From: Legionella sp. MW5194
GTDB lineage: Bacteria > Pseudomonadota > Gammaproteobacteria > Legionellales > Legionellaceae
Assembly: GCF_016864235.1 (NCBI RefSeq)
Contig: NZ_CP045732.1
Location: forward strand, 620,001 to 684,000
Direction: 5' to 3'
Length of the DNA: 64,000 nucleotides
The notes under the pieces were generated by a model, which was not told the DNA's origin, did no database searches, and worked only from the letters and a program-made list of their open reading frames with translations. The translations under genes were made by a program, and so were the position numbers. The stretch's first letter is position 1, and each line of letters opens with the position of its first letter. Shown here in pieces: positions 44,698 to 54,323 of the stretch.

Positions 44698-45935
44698 GTG
44701 ACGTGGTCTAATAGATTTGGACACACCAGTTAAGAGATAATAACTTAACTGGAGAGAAACATGTCTACGACATGCAATTAGCTTGGTTACCGAACAAGGT
44801 TATGGCCGAGCAGAAGCAGCCCGCAGCTCATCGATTAACCCGAAAATGCTTAATCGCTGGATAAAGAAAATGAATCGGGTGATGGTCAGGCTTTCAGAGG
44901 CAATGGAAAACTAACAGCAGAGCAGCTTGAAATACGCCGTTTGCGGGAAGAAAACAAACGACTGAAGATGGAGAAAGAAATATTAAAAAAGGCGGTAAAT
45001 TCAATTGCTCAAGAAACGAAATGAAGTATTCGTTTATAGTCCAACATGAGAAGGTGTGGCCGGTAGGCGCGATGTGTAAAATAATGGGTGTGTTACGTTC
45101 AGAGTATTGCCATTACCGGAAAAATCATCACAATAAACCAGCATATCCAGAGCATCAGGATATGCTGGATTTTGTGAAACAAATTGCTGATAAAAGTTAT
45201 TATACCTATGGCAGCCGACGGATGCAGAGAGCGTTAAATGCACTGGGATATCCAGCGAGCAGGTGCAAAACACGAAGCCTGATGCAAGAAGCCAATGTGA
45301 TAGTGCGTTACAGGAAAAAATACAAAGTGACGACAAACAGCAATCACAAAAAGCCAGTGTTTGAGAATGTCCTCAAGAGAGTTCTCGCCAAAAGCCCCTT
45401 ATCGCGCATGGGTTTTTGATATAAGGTCCCTATGGACACAGGGAGGTTGGTTGTATCTGACTGTTGTGATTGACTTGTTTGCCCGGAAAGTAGTTGGTTG
45501 GAGTATGGGTTCAAGAATGAAAGCGTGATTGGTATGTGATGCGCTTAAAATGGCGCTCTGGCAACGAAAACCAAAGCCAGGCCTCATCGTTCACTGCGAT
45601 CGGGCTGCCCAATATGCCAGCCATGAGTATGGCAACCTGTTAACGGATTGGCATTGCACAGGCAGCATGAGTAGAAAAGGTAATTACTGGGATAATGCTG
45701 TCGCCGAGTGCTTTTTTGGCAGCTTGAAACAGGAATGTGTTCAATGGAACCATTATCAAAGCCGTTTTGAGGCACAACAGGATGTCTTGAAATGGATTAC
45801 GATGTTGTGTAACAGATTCCGCTCCCATTCAACACTGGGGTACAAAAATCCCAACCAATTTGAAAACGACTATGAAGATAGGGTTTTAACGGAAGTAGCT
45901 TAACTGGTGTGTCTCAAATTACTTGACCACGTCAC
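44698..45935 (+). mobile_element. IS3-family element, degenerate
   Basis: Long imperfect terminal inverted repeats start GTGACGTGGTC at 44698 and end with the complement at 45935. They also share the ACACACCAGTTAAG inner part next to the transposase genes. The orfA and orfB reading frames are both broken. No direct repeat is seen at the borders. Confidence 0.85.
44761..45903 (+). pseudogene. IS3-family transposase orfA/orfB, several lesions
   Basis: orfA (44761-45024) is damaged near its start and again around 44880. Fragments read I-S-L-V-T-E-Q-G-Y-G-R-A-E-A-A-R and L-R-E-E-N-K-R-L-K-M-E-K-E-I-L-K-K. orfB starts at 45021, is frameshifted at about 45417 and has an in-frame TGA near 45526. 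Beyond it come the integrase motifs V-I-D-L-F-A-R-K-V-V-G-W, H-C-D-R-A-A-Q-Y and K-G-N-Y-W-D-N-A-V-A-E-C-F-F. It is not functional by itself. Confidence 0.85.
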
Positions 45936-46207
45936 TTATGAGTAGCAATCGGTGTGAAGGTCTTTTATCTTCATTTGGTGTCTATACGAGACGTGAGTGC
46001 TGGTCGTTTTGCTGTCAAGAAGGCCAAGTAGACATTAATCTTTAGCTTTTTATGGCAATCTTAAGCATAAGCGATTGACATAATATAAACAAATAGATTA
46101 ATTTTGGATTAATTTATAATTGAGGCCAAGTGCTTTTCAGTGGCATTTCTCCGGAGTTGTAATTGTCGACACTTTATTCTCAAGCATGAGACTGCATTAG
46201 GAAATTT

Positions 46208-46849
46208 ATGTTCAAGAAAATATTTGGTATGAAGAAAATGGTTAATAATGGCAAGAAGAATATTACTTGGGATAAAGATGAGTCTTTATATTTGATCCCT
46301 AAAGAGGTTCTTGTTGATGACCTCTTTCCATTCCTTGATTTAAAGACACTCTTAAAGCTAAGATCTGTATCCAAAGAATTTCGTGATTCAGTTAATGTAT
46401 TCTTAAAAATCGAAGCCAATGCAAAAGAGCTTGGCATATTTGCATTATACAAAGGAAGTCAGTTTTATGCGGTTGGTGAAAATGTCGCACATAAAGTAGC
46501 ATCCGACAGCATATGGGACGCTATCTTCAATGATGGCATGCTAGATATCGATGTAACACCCAGTCACACTAGTAAATCATTCTCATCAAGAGTAACTCTG
46601 TTCAAATCTGAAAAAACAGCAAAAGCAAAGGTCAACAGTCAAACTTCCTATGGTAAAAATATGATGCTTTATTCCAGACCCTATCTTGCTAATGTTAATC
46701 TAGATGAGAATGTGGTTCTTGCTAAACTAGACAAGGATAAAGCAGGGTATAATCCAGATATAATGACTATCCAAAAGCTGGGTAAATGTGACATTTGCTA
46801 TTTAGATGAAGGTGAAATCCCTAAACCCCATTATTGCAACTCACCTTAG
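46208..46849 (+). CDS. F-box protein, putative effector (copy 2)
   Basis: A 213-residue protein, F-box at residues 28-63: Y-L-I-P-K-E-V-L-V-D-D-L-F-P-F-L-D-L-K-T-L-L-K-L-R-S-V-S-K-E-F. It is followed by F-Y-A-V-G-E-N-V-A-H-K-V-A, the same block as in the F-box gene on the other side of the IS3 remnant but in opposite orientation. The C-terminus has a C-D-I-C and a final H-Y-C, too few for an obvious zinc finger. Likely to recruit host SKP1 (inference). Confidence 0.7.
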   Translation: MFKKIFGMKKMVNNGKKNITWDKDESLYLIPKEVLVDDLFPFLDLKTLLKLRSVSKEFRDSVNVFLKIEANAKELGIFALYKGSQFYAVGENVAHKVASDSIWDAIFNDGMLDIDVTPSHTSKSFSSRVTLFKSEKTAKAKVNSQTSYGKNMMLYSRPYLANVNLDENVVLAKLDKDKAGYNPDIMTIQKLGKCDICYLDEGEIPKPHYCNSP

Positions 46850-47238
46850 CTGAAATATTAGTTTAATTCCAACACATCAGAAAATGAATTATTTTTGACT
46901 TAATCTGACATAACCTATTGATAAGGTTATAGTTTCCCGTTTTGATAGGAGTGCGAACTTTAATCAAACCAAGAGGAAAACCCTCATGATCGATAATACC
47001 GTGACGTTGTCAAGTAATTTGAAATGGAGTGTCCAGGACGGGGTTTAAAGAAATTGACTTAGCTGGTGTGTCTTAGATCACTTGACAACGTCATACCAGT
47101 CAACCAAGATGGAGCGACCAAGATTGATCAACTAAAAGATGTATGTATTTGATGTATTTATGGTAAGTATTCATAAGATCAGACCATCCTAATGCATCAC
47201 ACTGCTACTACTCCTATCGTTGAAAGGTTTATGTCAAA
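46850..47238. other. Intergenic region with an IS3-derived mini-element
   Basis: It lies between the convergent F-box gene and the 504-residue gene. It holds the 93-bp mini-element at 47001-47093; the rest shows no gene. Confidence 0.4.
47001..47093. repeat. IS3-derived miniature element (about 93 bp)
   Basis: The ends, TGACGTTGTCAAGTAATTTG and the complement of a near-identical sequence, match the terminal repeats of the IS3 element at 44698-45935, including the inner ACACACCAGCTAAG. The interior is lost. A possible 4-bp duplication TACC flanks it (46997-47000 and 47094-47097). It resembles a MITE that could be moved in trans by an intact relative. Confidence 0.6.
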
Positions 47239-48750
47239 TCAGGACACCGTATACTTCTGATCACTTTCATCCTCAAGAAGACTGGAGGGAGAATCGACAT
47301 TCAGTTTACCAGATCGCTGGTCAGTTGATGCACCAGGATGCCTAAAAAATGCTCCTGCTGCAACTGGATTAGATGCGATTCGTCCAAACTCACTGAAAGA
47401 ATGGGTGCGTTGCAACATATAACCACTAACTTCATTTTTCTTAGTTAATGTTGGCTCTTCTTTAATCCTAGGCTTAACAAGACAAATCAACCCTTGGCTA
47501 TCTTTAAACGATCGGCAACCCATACTAAGCAGAAATAATAATTCTTGCATTGTTGCAGTTGGCTCTATCCCACCATTGTACATTGAATCATTTTTATGAA
47601 GGCTCTCATCAGTCGAACCGTCATACTTACGTATCTCGGAAAGAAGGCTTTCGATATACTTAAAAAAGTCTCCAGACAAGATTGCTTTTTCCATTGTAGG
47701 AAACTGAGGCTCAACCATTTGAATTTGATAATCTAGCATCAGTAAAGAGATAAGCCAGGCACGATTAAGTTGTGGAGACCATTTGTCATCGTCACAATTA
47801 AGATAAACACCCTCTCCAGGATTTTGATTCACTTTTGCCATTACGCTGCGGGCAGTACCAATCCATGCAATTGCTTTTTTACCAGACTCTTTTGCCAAAG
47901 TAGAGAAAAGACTAATTTTCATTATTTCATATTTAAATTCTTCTGCAAAAAATTGTGTCTCAGATTCATTCATGAGGTGCATACGATAAACTTGCATTCT
48001 TTCATTTTTACCCCACCCAGGAGATTCATAGAGAATACGACCAAACAATAAGCTTCCAAGTTCGCTATGGAAATTATACTCACCCTTCATAATTAGATTA
48101 ACAATATCTTTTTTATCCTGTTTAAAGATGCTTGCAAACTGGTTGGATGGATATTTTTTAATCAAATGTTCGAAATATGGTAGCTTACCTTCCAAGACAG
48201 CCCAATGCTTCATGTAGGATTGGGATGCTTCTGTAAAATAAGAAAGGAAAGTAGATGTGGCCGTATAAAACCCCCCCTTCCTTAATTTAAAATGAGGGTC
48301 CTCGGTTAATTCCTCCTTGGAGCTGTGTACTTTAGAATCGTCCTTCTTGAGATCAGGTACGATCCAGTCGGGAACCTTTTCAAAAACTGCTTTACCATGA
48401 TTAAAAATATGCTCAAAATCATAATATTTCCTTTTTTCCACATGCAAATATACTTCAAGTATAAGCTCAGCTTTTTTTTGTGCTTCTGGCAATAGATTTT
48501 CTAGTTGCTTAGTATATTTATTGAGCGTTTTATTTAATTCGTCAATTTCGCTTTTCTCTTTATAAAATTTCGCCATTAATTCAAGTTTATAATGCAATTT
48601 ATTTGCAAATTCAAGTGGCGTCATGGATACAGAGTTGGTAATTAATGATTGAATACTTGATAGTACTTTTTTAATAAATTTCAAGTCGCTTTCAAGAGAC
48701 TCTATTGAGCTATTTTCTAACCATTTTACTAAAATTTTATAATTAGACAT
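47239..48750 (-). CDS. Unknown 503-residue putative effector
   Basis: The start at 48750 (M-S-N-Y-K-I) is preferred to one 17 codons upstream because of the GGAAAT sequence before it. The N-terminal 110 residues are strongly helical, possibly coiled-coil. The middle has H-S-E-L-G-S-L-L-F-G-R and a tryptophan-rich part, and the tail is S/D/E-rich, like Dot/Icm C-terminal signals. No family was recognised. A 7-base C tract lies at 48271-48277 in the coding region. Confidence 0.6.
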   Translation of the reverse strand: MSNYKILVKWLENSSIESLESDLKFIKKVLSSIQSLITNSVSMTPLEFANKLHYKLELMAKFYKEKSEIDELNKTLNKYTKQLENLLPEAQKKAELILEVYLHVEKRKYYDFEHIFNHGKAVFEKVPDWIVPDLKKDDSKVHSSKEELTEDPHFKLRKGGFYTATSTFLSYFTEASQSYMKHWAVLEGKLPYFEHLIKKYPSNQFASIFKQDKKDIVNLIMKGEYNFHSELGSLLFGRILYESPGWGKNERMQVYRMHLMNESETQFFAEEFKYEIMKISLFSTLAKESGKKAIAWIGTARSVMAKVNQNPGEGVYLNCDDDKWSPQLNRAWLISLLMLDYQIQMVEPQFPTMEKAILSGDFFKYIESLLSEIRKYDGSTDESLHKNDSMYNGGIEPTATMQELLFLLSMGCRSFKDSQGLICLVKPRIKEEPTLTKKNEVSGYMLQRTHSFSEFGRIASNPVAAGAFFRHPGASTDQRSGKLNVDSPSSLLEDESDQKYTVS

Positions 48751-48801
48751 AATTATTTCCAGCAATTTATATGAAAGTCTACTCGTGTAGAATAAACACA
48801 T

Positions 48802-49602
48802 CGGCGAGAATTAATTATGGGCTTGAAAGACCAAAAAAAAAAACAAATTTTTCTCATATTTGCCATTTTTAACATTTAATTTACGAAATTGACGGTAGCC
48901 ATAAAGCAGAGCACCCTCGCTTATGGTAATGCCAGAAAATAACTTATGCCTGAGGTAGAACTTTCTCACAACTGATACTGGAGGAATCTCTATCAAAGGT
49001 TAGGATTTGGCGATGGTTAAATATTGTCAGCTCCAAAACAAACCGGAGCAGGCAAGGCGGCTCCAGAAGAAGAAATGAGCATACTGTTGGGAGGGAATTG
49101 GAGTATATTTCATCGCTGCGTCAGAGTCCCATTGAGTGGTTACCGACATTCAATTTTAGCTTTATCCAAGCCCTTGCGCTTTCAAATCAGGTAACACCCA
49201 GGGCTAGGACTCTTTATTTTTCCAATAACCGTCCCTATGCAGATGAGTCCTTTTTTGCCCATCGGTTACGTACCTTTCTTACCAGCGTACATTTCTTCCT
49301 TACGCTCATAAAATCAAAAGTAGCAATGCCAATACAGCGTCCTCCTCATCCTTGTCGGCAGCCATGATTGGCAAAGGTAGCCATAATTCACCAACACATA
49401 CTGACCAAGTTGACACATTTCCTCATAAAAATTAGTCACGCGTCTTATTTAACGGCATTCTTAGCCTATCATTTTTTATCAACCCCAGCTTAATGGTAAT
49501 AAAAAGAGCACTTTAATTGATAATCAATCAATTTGTTTCTATTATTGTAAATGACGACCTAAAACTACTTAGTCTGTTGGCTATTATTGGAGATGTTTAC
49601 AA
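48802..49602. other. 800-bp region without a recognised gene
   Basis: Only short ORFs occur here (48811-48996 minus, 49098-49367 plus) and neither shows a ribosome-binding site with a recognisable protein. The region separates divergent genes and probably holds both promoters. Decayed insertion-sequence DNA is possible but not shown. Confidence 0.35.
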
Positions 49603-52600
49603 ATGCAAACTAAATTTGAATCGATACAGGCAAAACCTTCGTTATCTTCAATGCAAATTGCCAAGCTTGTACTATCCAGTTATAATGGGAAACTACCTTT
49701 AAAGCTTCCTTATTCCAAGAATCTAGCGACTGAGGAGGATAATCTCGCTTACTGGCTTAATTATAAGTCCTTTTTAAAATACAAAATAGAACAGATTGCA
49801 TGCAAATACAAAATGACTGGTGAAGATGATTTCCCAGAAGACCTAAAATCTGAAGTTAAAAAATTTTTAGATGAATACATTGAATTAAAACAGAAAAAGA
49901 AACAACTTCCAAAGTTGGTTCTTGAAGATTTTGCAATAACAAACTACATCGAGCTAAGAAGCAAAAAAGAAAAAATACGATCTATTACAGTAACCCCAGA
50001 ATTAACAAGAGCGTTATTATCGGGTCTAAACCGCATAAGGAAAGCAATTGGAATCCCTATTCCTCTCGAGGAAATAACAACAAAGGATTATGCTCCTCGA
50101 GGAACAGTTTACAAATTAGCAAAAAAAATGAGGGACCTTAAACCAGGACAAAGAAAACAATTTGTTTACTATCATGGCAATAATAATCACGCAATTGCAT
50201 TCGATGTTGAAAATAAAGGCGGCAATCTAAATGTATTCTGTTTCGACTCATCCAAGGATGAGAGGCAGCTTGAAGCAATCGATTTGCTAATCGAAAATCT
50301 GGAAAAAAACAAGGTAAAATTTGAAATAAAATCATGTCAGGCAGGCATTCAAAAAGATGAAATGAATTGCTCGGTATTTAGCATTCTTGCTTTAAAAGAA
50401 TTGGCTAAGTATGACCATGTATTCGACTTTATACCTGAAAAATATGAGGAGGATGAAAGCCTGAAAAAGAAAACGAAAGCAAGTATAAGTGTGGGCTTTT
50501 CAGACAGAGAGGCCACACTTCGCAACATGGGGAAAGTTGGCTGGATTAAGGTCAAGGATATGCCTACACGAATGATTTCGATGGGCCAGTCGTACGATGA
50601 AATGAAGAAGAATTTAGAAGAATCAAAACAGTTCGATCTCGATGCTGGAAAATTTTGTCAAGCGCATAAAGATTACCTGCAAATAGAAAAAGCATCTGAC
50701 AATGAAAAAAAACTTGTAATCAGAAAAAGAAGATTAATTGATGAACGCTCTAAAACAGTATTAGAAGCCGATGAAAAAAGGCTATTTGAAAAACATCTAG
50801 AAAGCATACCTGGCCTCTCTTTTATCAAGGAAAATAGAGACTTAAATCTGAATGAAATATTGCAAGATAAGAAGGCGGTCGATGAAAAATTAGAACTTAT
50901 CGAACGTATTTTTTTGGCAATCTTTGATATTTATAAGATAGGATACGACTTTAATTCACAGAGTAATCCTTTACCGAGTCACGTTCTGAGAGCAATTCTA
51001 AACTTGAGAAATGAATTTTTGACTCTAGTTTGCACTTCGGATGAAGACATTAAATCGAAATACCTATTTACTTTTGATAAACGACCCATTTTGTCATTTC
51101 CACTTGATTCTAAGCTAAGTCAATCTCAATTTGAACGTGGTAATATACCTAGCGCTATGAGTATTTTATTGAGTAATCTGAGCAACAAAGGCGAAAGAAG
51201 AAAATTCTTTAGAAAATTTTCTACACCAGATTTAAGATTAGGCCCTGTCGCTTTTGGCAATCCAATTCAAGAGTCTGTAGTTCGTAAGCAGTTAGAAGAA
51301 ATATCTGATAAATTTGGATATGATAAAAGCGCAAAAGACGATGCGTTTGAGCAAGCTGAGTTTATGCTGGAAAAACTATCGGGATACCATAGCAGGGATG
51401 TGTTTTATAATCTGATAAGATACAATGATAAGACTCCAATATTAATTCGTAAAGAGGCAGAATTACAGCTTAGTTCAAATTCAAATAATCGAAATGTAAT
51501 ACAGAATCTTGCAGCAGATAAATATCTCCCCGCCTATGTCTATACGGATGAGGGAAATCTATACTATCTTGATCAGTGGGATAATCGGGATTTAATATCA
51601 AAGATAACCATTACCCAATCCCAGCAAAAAAAAATTCTAGAGCTATTCGGGGATGAGATTTTTAGTGATGGGAATCGAGAGGAGGCAAGATATATTGAAG
51701 GCAATCAGGCCATAAAGTTATTAAATCATAACTCTTACATGGTAGAGGGCTCTAGAAAGGAAACGCTGAAAACCTTAGCGTTTATGCTAAATATTGAACT
51801 TGACTATCTGGGCATTATGTATGAAAAAGATAAAGGAAAAGCAATTGCTAGCTTTGACATTTATTTTTATCAGCTTTTTAAAAGGATGCCAAGCAAAACT
51901 TTTGAAGAGACAGTATTGAGTCAATTGAATGATACACAAAAGAAACTATTTTTTACACTGATTAGGCATCGCGAAGATCTGATGGAAGGACGGCATGATT
52001 TACAGTCAAATTCTCAAACTAGAAAGCCGGGGCTGGGTAAACCCTCTTTCATAGAAACGTTTCTAACTTTTTTTTCAATATCAAGTAAAGATTCAAATGA
52101 GGGTCCTGCTACACACAATAGTCTCAAGGGGGGGGATGAAAATAGCGTTGTAGCTTATTATGAAAAAGTTCAATCCGACTCGAGGTCCAGTTCGAAATCA
52201 TTTATGAATTTTTCTATGTCTACATTTTCCAATCAATGGGTAGTGTATAATAAATCTAACCTTATAGGGGTTGATCTAAGTAAATCTGACTGGAAAATAA
52301 ATTTATCTATTCATCAGAATGACATAATCAAAGCATTGCCTATTATTGCAAAAATTGCTTTAGATCATAATCTAGGCTCATTCAAAGTTATGTACAAAAA
52401 ATACGCTGATGAATGTCAAAATAAACAAACCATGAAAGGACGAGAATTTGTCTTTTTTAACTGTGCAAATCCTGATTTTGATGCGCAAAAATTTATTGAA
52501 ATCTTATCTAAAATAGAAAATGCTCTTAAAGAGGCAAAAATAAGGAATTCCACTGATACCCCACCTCGTTCAAATAGAAAACTGGGCTATTATTCGAGCT

Positions 52601-52773
52601 ACACTCATGATGCATGGACAAATGATGCCAGGGGTGGAATAAGTGCTGATATACCTTTTGAAGAAGCAGTAGAGGAAACAGGGCTTATAGATGACGATCC
52701 TTTTATTGGCTATGGTTACGATGACTTAAGTAAATCGATTAAAAGTATACAGAGTAATTCGCCTAAATTATAA
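49603..52773 (+). CDS. Large putative effector with YopJ/CE-clan-like cysteine catalytic domain
   Basis: A 1056-residue protein. Residues about 130-275 contain N-N-H-A-I-A-F with H196, V-F-C-F-D-S-S with D215 and G-I-Q-K-D-E-M-N-C-S-V-F-S with Q250 and C256. The spacing His+19 acidic and His+60 Cys is close to that of YopJ (H109, E128, C172), and the Q-x5-C block matches CE-clan (Ulp/YopJ) peptidases and acetyltransferases. The following 780 residues are unrecognised and mostly helical. The C-terminus has F-E-E-A-V-E-E-T, an E-block as seen in Dot/Icm substrates. An 8-base G tract occurs at 52128-52135. Confidence 0.7.
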   Translation: MQTKFESIQAKPSLSSMQIAKLVLSSYNGKLPLKLPYSKNLATEEDNLAYWLNYKSFLKYKIEQIACKYKMTGEDDFPEDLKSEVKKFLDEYIELKQKKKQLPKLVLEDFAITNYIELRSKKEKIRSITVTPELTRALLSGLNRIRKAIGIPIPLEEITTKDYAPRGTVYKLAKKMRDLKPGQRKQFVYYHGNNNHAIAFDVENKGGNLNVFCFDSSKDERQLEAIDLLIENLEKNKVKFEIKSCQAGIQKDEMNCSVFSILALKELAKYDHVFDFIPEKYEEDESLKKKTKASISVGFSDREATLRNMGKVGWIKVKDMPTRMISMGQSYDEMKKNLEESKQFDLDAGKFCQAHKDYLQIEKASDNEKKLVIRKRRLIDERSKTVLEADEKRLFEKHLESIPGLSFIKENRDLNLNEILQDKKAVDEKLELIERIFLAIFDIYKIGYDFNSQSNPLPSHVLRAILNLRNEFLTLVCTSDEDIKSKYLFTFDKRPILSFPLDSKLSQSQFERGNIPSAMSILLSNLSNKGERRKFFRKFSTPDLRLGPVAFGNPIQESVVRKQLEEISDKFGYDKSAKDDAFEQAEFMLEKLSGYHSRDVFYNLIRYNDKTPILIRKEAELQLSSNSNNRNVIQNLAADKYLPAYVYTDEGNLYYLDQWDNRDLISKITITQSQQKKILELFGDEIFSDGNREEARYIEGNQAIKLLNHNSYMVEGSRKETLKTLAFMLNIELDYLGIMYEKDKGKAIASFDIYFYQLFKRMPSKTFEETVLSQLNDTQKKLFFTLIRHREDLMEGRHDLQSNSQTRKPGLGKPSFIETFLTFFSISSKDSNEGPATHNSLKGGDENSVVAYYEKVQSDSRSSSKSFMNFSMSTFSNQWVVYNKSNLIGVDLSKSDWKINLSIHQNDIIKALPIIAKIALDHNLGSFKVMYKKYADECQNKQTMKGREFVFFNCANPDFDAQKFIEILSKIENALKEAKIRNSTDTPPRSNRKLGYYSSYTHDAWTNDARGGISADIPFEEAVEETGLIDDDPFIGYGYDDLSKSIKSIQSNSPKL

Positions 52774-52810
52774 ATTGAATTGATTTTAAGTCTATTCAAG
52801 ATGCTGGCCG

Positions 52811-54154
52811 GAGAGTGTTCATCTAACTGTGTCACCTCGCTAGTTATCTAAGCCCTATATTTAATCTATCTTCAAAATAGATGTGTAACTGGGAAATGAT
52901 AAGCGCCCAATTGTGCATGGGCTGATTCCATTTTTCCAGCACTTTTTGGCAAGCACAATAAATGAGCTTAATAAGGGCGTTTTCACTGGTGAAAGCGGCT
53001 TTATTTTTAGTGTATTTGCGGATTTGTCGATGAAAGCCTTCCACAATGTTAGTAGTATAAATAATGCGCCTGAGTTCTTCTGGGTATTTAAAATATTGGG
53101 ATAGAGCCTCCCAGTTATTATTCCATGACTTCAATACAGCGGGGTATTTTTTGCCCCATTTTATCTCTAACTCTATTAAGTGATGCTCGGCTAGCTCTTT
53201 GCTGGTTGCTCTGTACACAAGCTTTAAATCGGCCATGAACGCTTTCTGGTCTTTACTGACTACATACTTTAGGGAGTTGCGAATTTGATGAACCACACAA
53301 AGCTGCACTTCGGTTTTAGGAAACACCTCAGCAATCGCCTCAGGAAACCCTTTAAGCCCATCAATGCTTGCAATGAGGATATCCTCTACGCCACGGGCTT
53401 TGAGGTCATTTAGAACACCAAGCCAGAAGCGAGCCCCCTCATTTTCAGATAAATAAAGACCTAAAATATCCTTCCGCCCCTCCGGTGTTACTGCAAGAAC
53501 TGTATAAAACGCTTTGCTAGTCACTTTCCCCTCGACACGTACTTTAAAATGCATGGCATCTAAAAAAGCAATAGGATATACAGACTCCAAAGACCGATTG
53601 CGCCATTCGGTAATCATAGGAAGTAATTTATCTGTGATAAGGCTGATTTTAGCTGACGATACTTCTAAACCATACATCTCGGCTAGGTGTTCACTTATGG
53701 CTTCGTAGCTCATACCCAGGGCATATAAGGCTAAAACTTTGTTATCTAGGGATTCATTCAATACAGTTTGACGCTTCTTGACAATTTCTGGCTCAAAACT
53801 ACCGTCTCTATCTCTTGGTGTCTCTAAATCAAAAACACCGGAAGTGGATTGTATGGTCTTGGTCGTTTTGCCATTGCGTCGATTCGTAAGTCCGGTTTCA
53901 TGGCACGCTTCCATATGCGTGTCCATTTCACCTTCCAAAGCAGCTTCTAATAGTTCTTTGATTAACGGCGTTAATATCCCGTCTTTACCCGTCAAGGATT
54001 GACCTGATTTTAATTGAGATATCGCATCTGCTTTGAAATCATTGAAATCAAAATTCGCTAAATCTATTTTTTTATTCTTATTCATTGTCACCTCTACAAA
54101 ATTGTACAAATTATATCAATTTTTTAGAGATGACACAGTTATTTGAACACTACC
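52811..54154 (-). mobile_element. IS256-family insertion sequence with 8-bp target duplication
   Basis: The terminal repeats GAGAGTGTTCA and (complement) GGTAGTGTTCA continue with TAACTGTGTCAyCTC at both ends. The 8-bp direct repeat GCTGGCCG flanks it at 52803-52810 and 54155-54162, as expected for IS256. The transposase is intact. It separates the effector block from the lvh genes and is unrelated in sequence detail to the dead IS256-like copy at 33.9 kb. Confidence 0.95.
52844..54109 (-). CDS. IS256-family transposase
   Basis: A 421-residue MULE-type DDE transposase, complete. Catalytic motifs: F-L-D-A-M-H-F-K-V, S-I-D-G-L-K-G-F-P-E-A and the final T-T-N-I-V-E-G-F-H-R-Q-I-R-K. C-V-V-H-Q-I-R-N-S and P-R-D-R-D-G-S-F-E-P are typical of the family. 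No lesion is seen. Confidence 0.96.
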   Translation of the reverse strand: MYNFVEVTMNKNKKIDLANFDFNDFKADAISQLKSGQSLTGKDGILTPLIKELLEAALEGEMDTHMEACHETGLTNRRNGKTTKTIQSTSGVFDLETPRDRDGSFEPEIVKKRQTVLNESLDNKVLALYALGMSYEAISEHLAEMYGLEVSSAKISLITDKLLPMITEWRNRSLESVYPIAFLDAMHFKVRVEGKVTSKAFYTVLAVTPEGRKDILGLYLSENEGARFWLGVLNDLKARGVEDILIASIDGLKGFPEAIAEVFPKTEVQLCVVHQIRNSLKYVVSKDQKAFMADLKLVYRATSKELAEHHLIELEIKWGKKYPAVLKSWNNNWEALSQYFKYPEELRRIIYTTNIVEGFHRQIRKYTKNKAAFTSENALIKLIYCACQKVLEKWNQPMHNWALIISQLHIYFEDRLNIGLR

Positions 54155-54218
54155 GCTGGCCGCATAAAAAATTACCATAATCGAGTTTGAACCACCACCC
54201 AGTTCAAATTTTTTCAAG

Positions 54219-54310
54219 TCATTTTTCATTAATTTTTTCTAGCAAAGCTTTTTTATCCCATTCTGATAGATAATTATCACCCAAGTAATTGAAACGATTA
54301 ATTTTTTCAT
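54219..54310 (-). pseudogene. Small gene downstream of lvhD4, frameshifted at its start
   Basis: AAAGGAAG precedes an ATG at 54310, but that frame ends after 23 codons. In the next frame a coding-like stretch follows (N-R-F-N-Y-L-G-D-N-Y-L-S-E-W-D-K-K), ending at 54219. One extra A in the A6 run after the ATG would join them into a 30-residue peptide. Position fits a remnant of genes that follow lvhD4 in lvh loci; identity unknown. Confidence 0.35.
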
Positions 54311-54323
54311 GGGGTACTTCCTT

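Noticed and set aside
45021-45419. Intact IS3 transposase ORF
   Set aside because: It is only the first third of orfB; the rest follows after a frameshift and an in-frame stop.
48811-48996. Minus-strand ORF of 61 residues
   Set aside because: No family, a weak start, and it lies in a probable promoter region; too little support to call a gene.
49098-49367. Plus-strand ORF of 89 residues before the YopJ-like gene
   Set aside because: No ribosome-binding site, no recognisable protein and a composition unlike its neighbours.
33893-54154. Composite transposon formed by the two IS256-family copies
   Set aside because: Their transposases and terminal repeats differ clearly and the left one is dead. 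The right one has its own target duplication, so they did not move the block together as a classical composite element.
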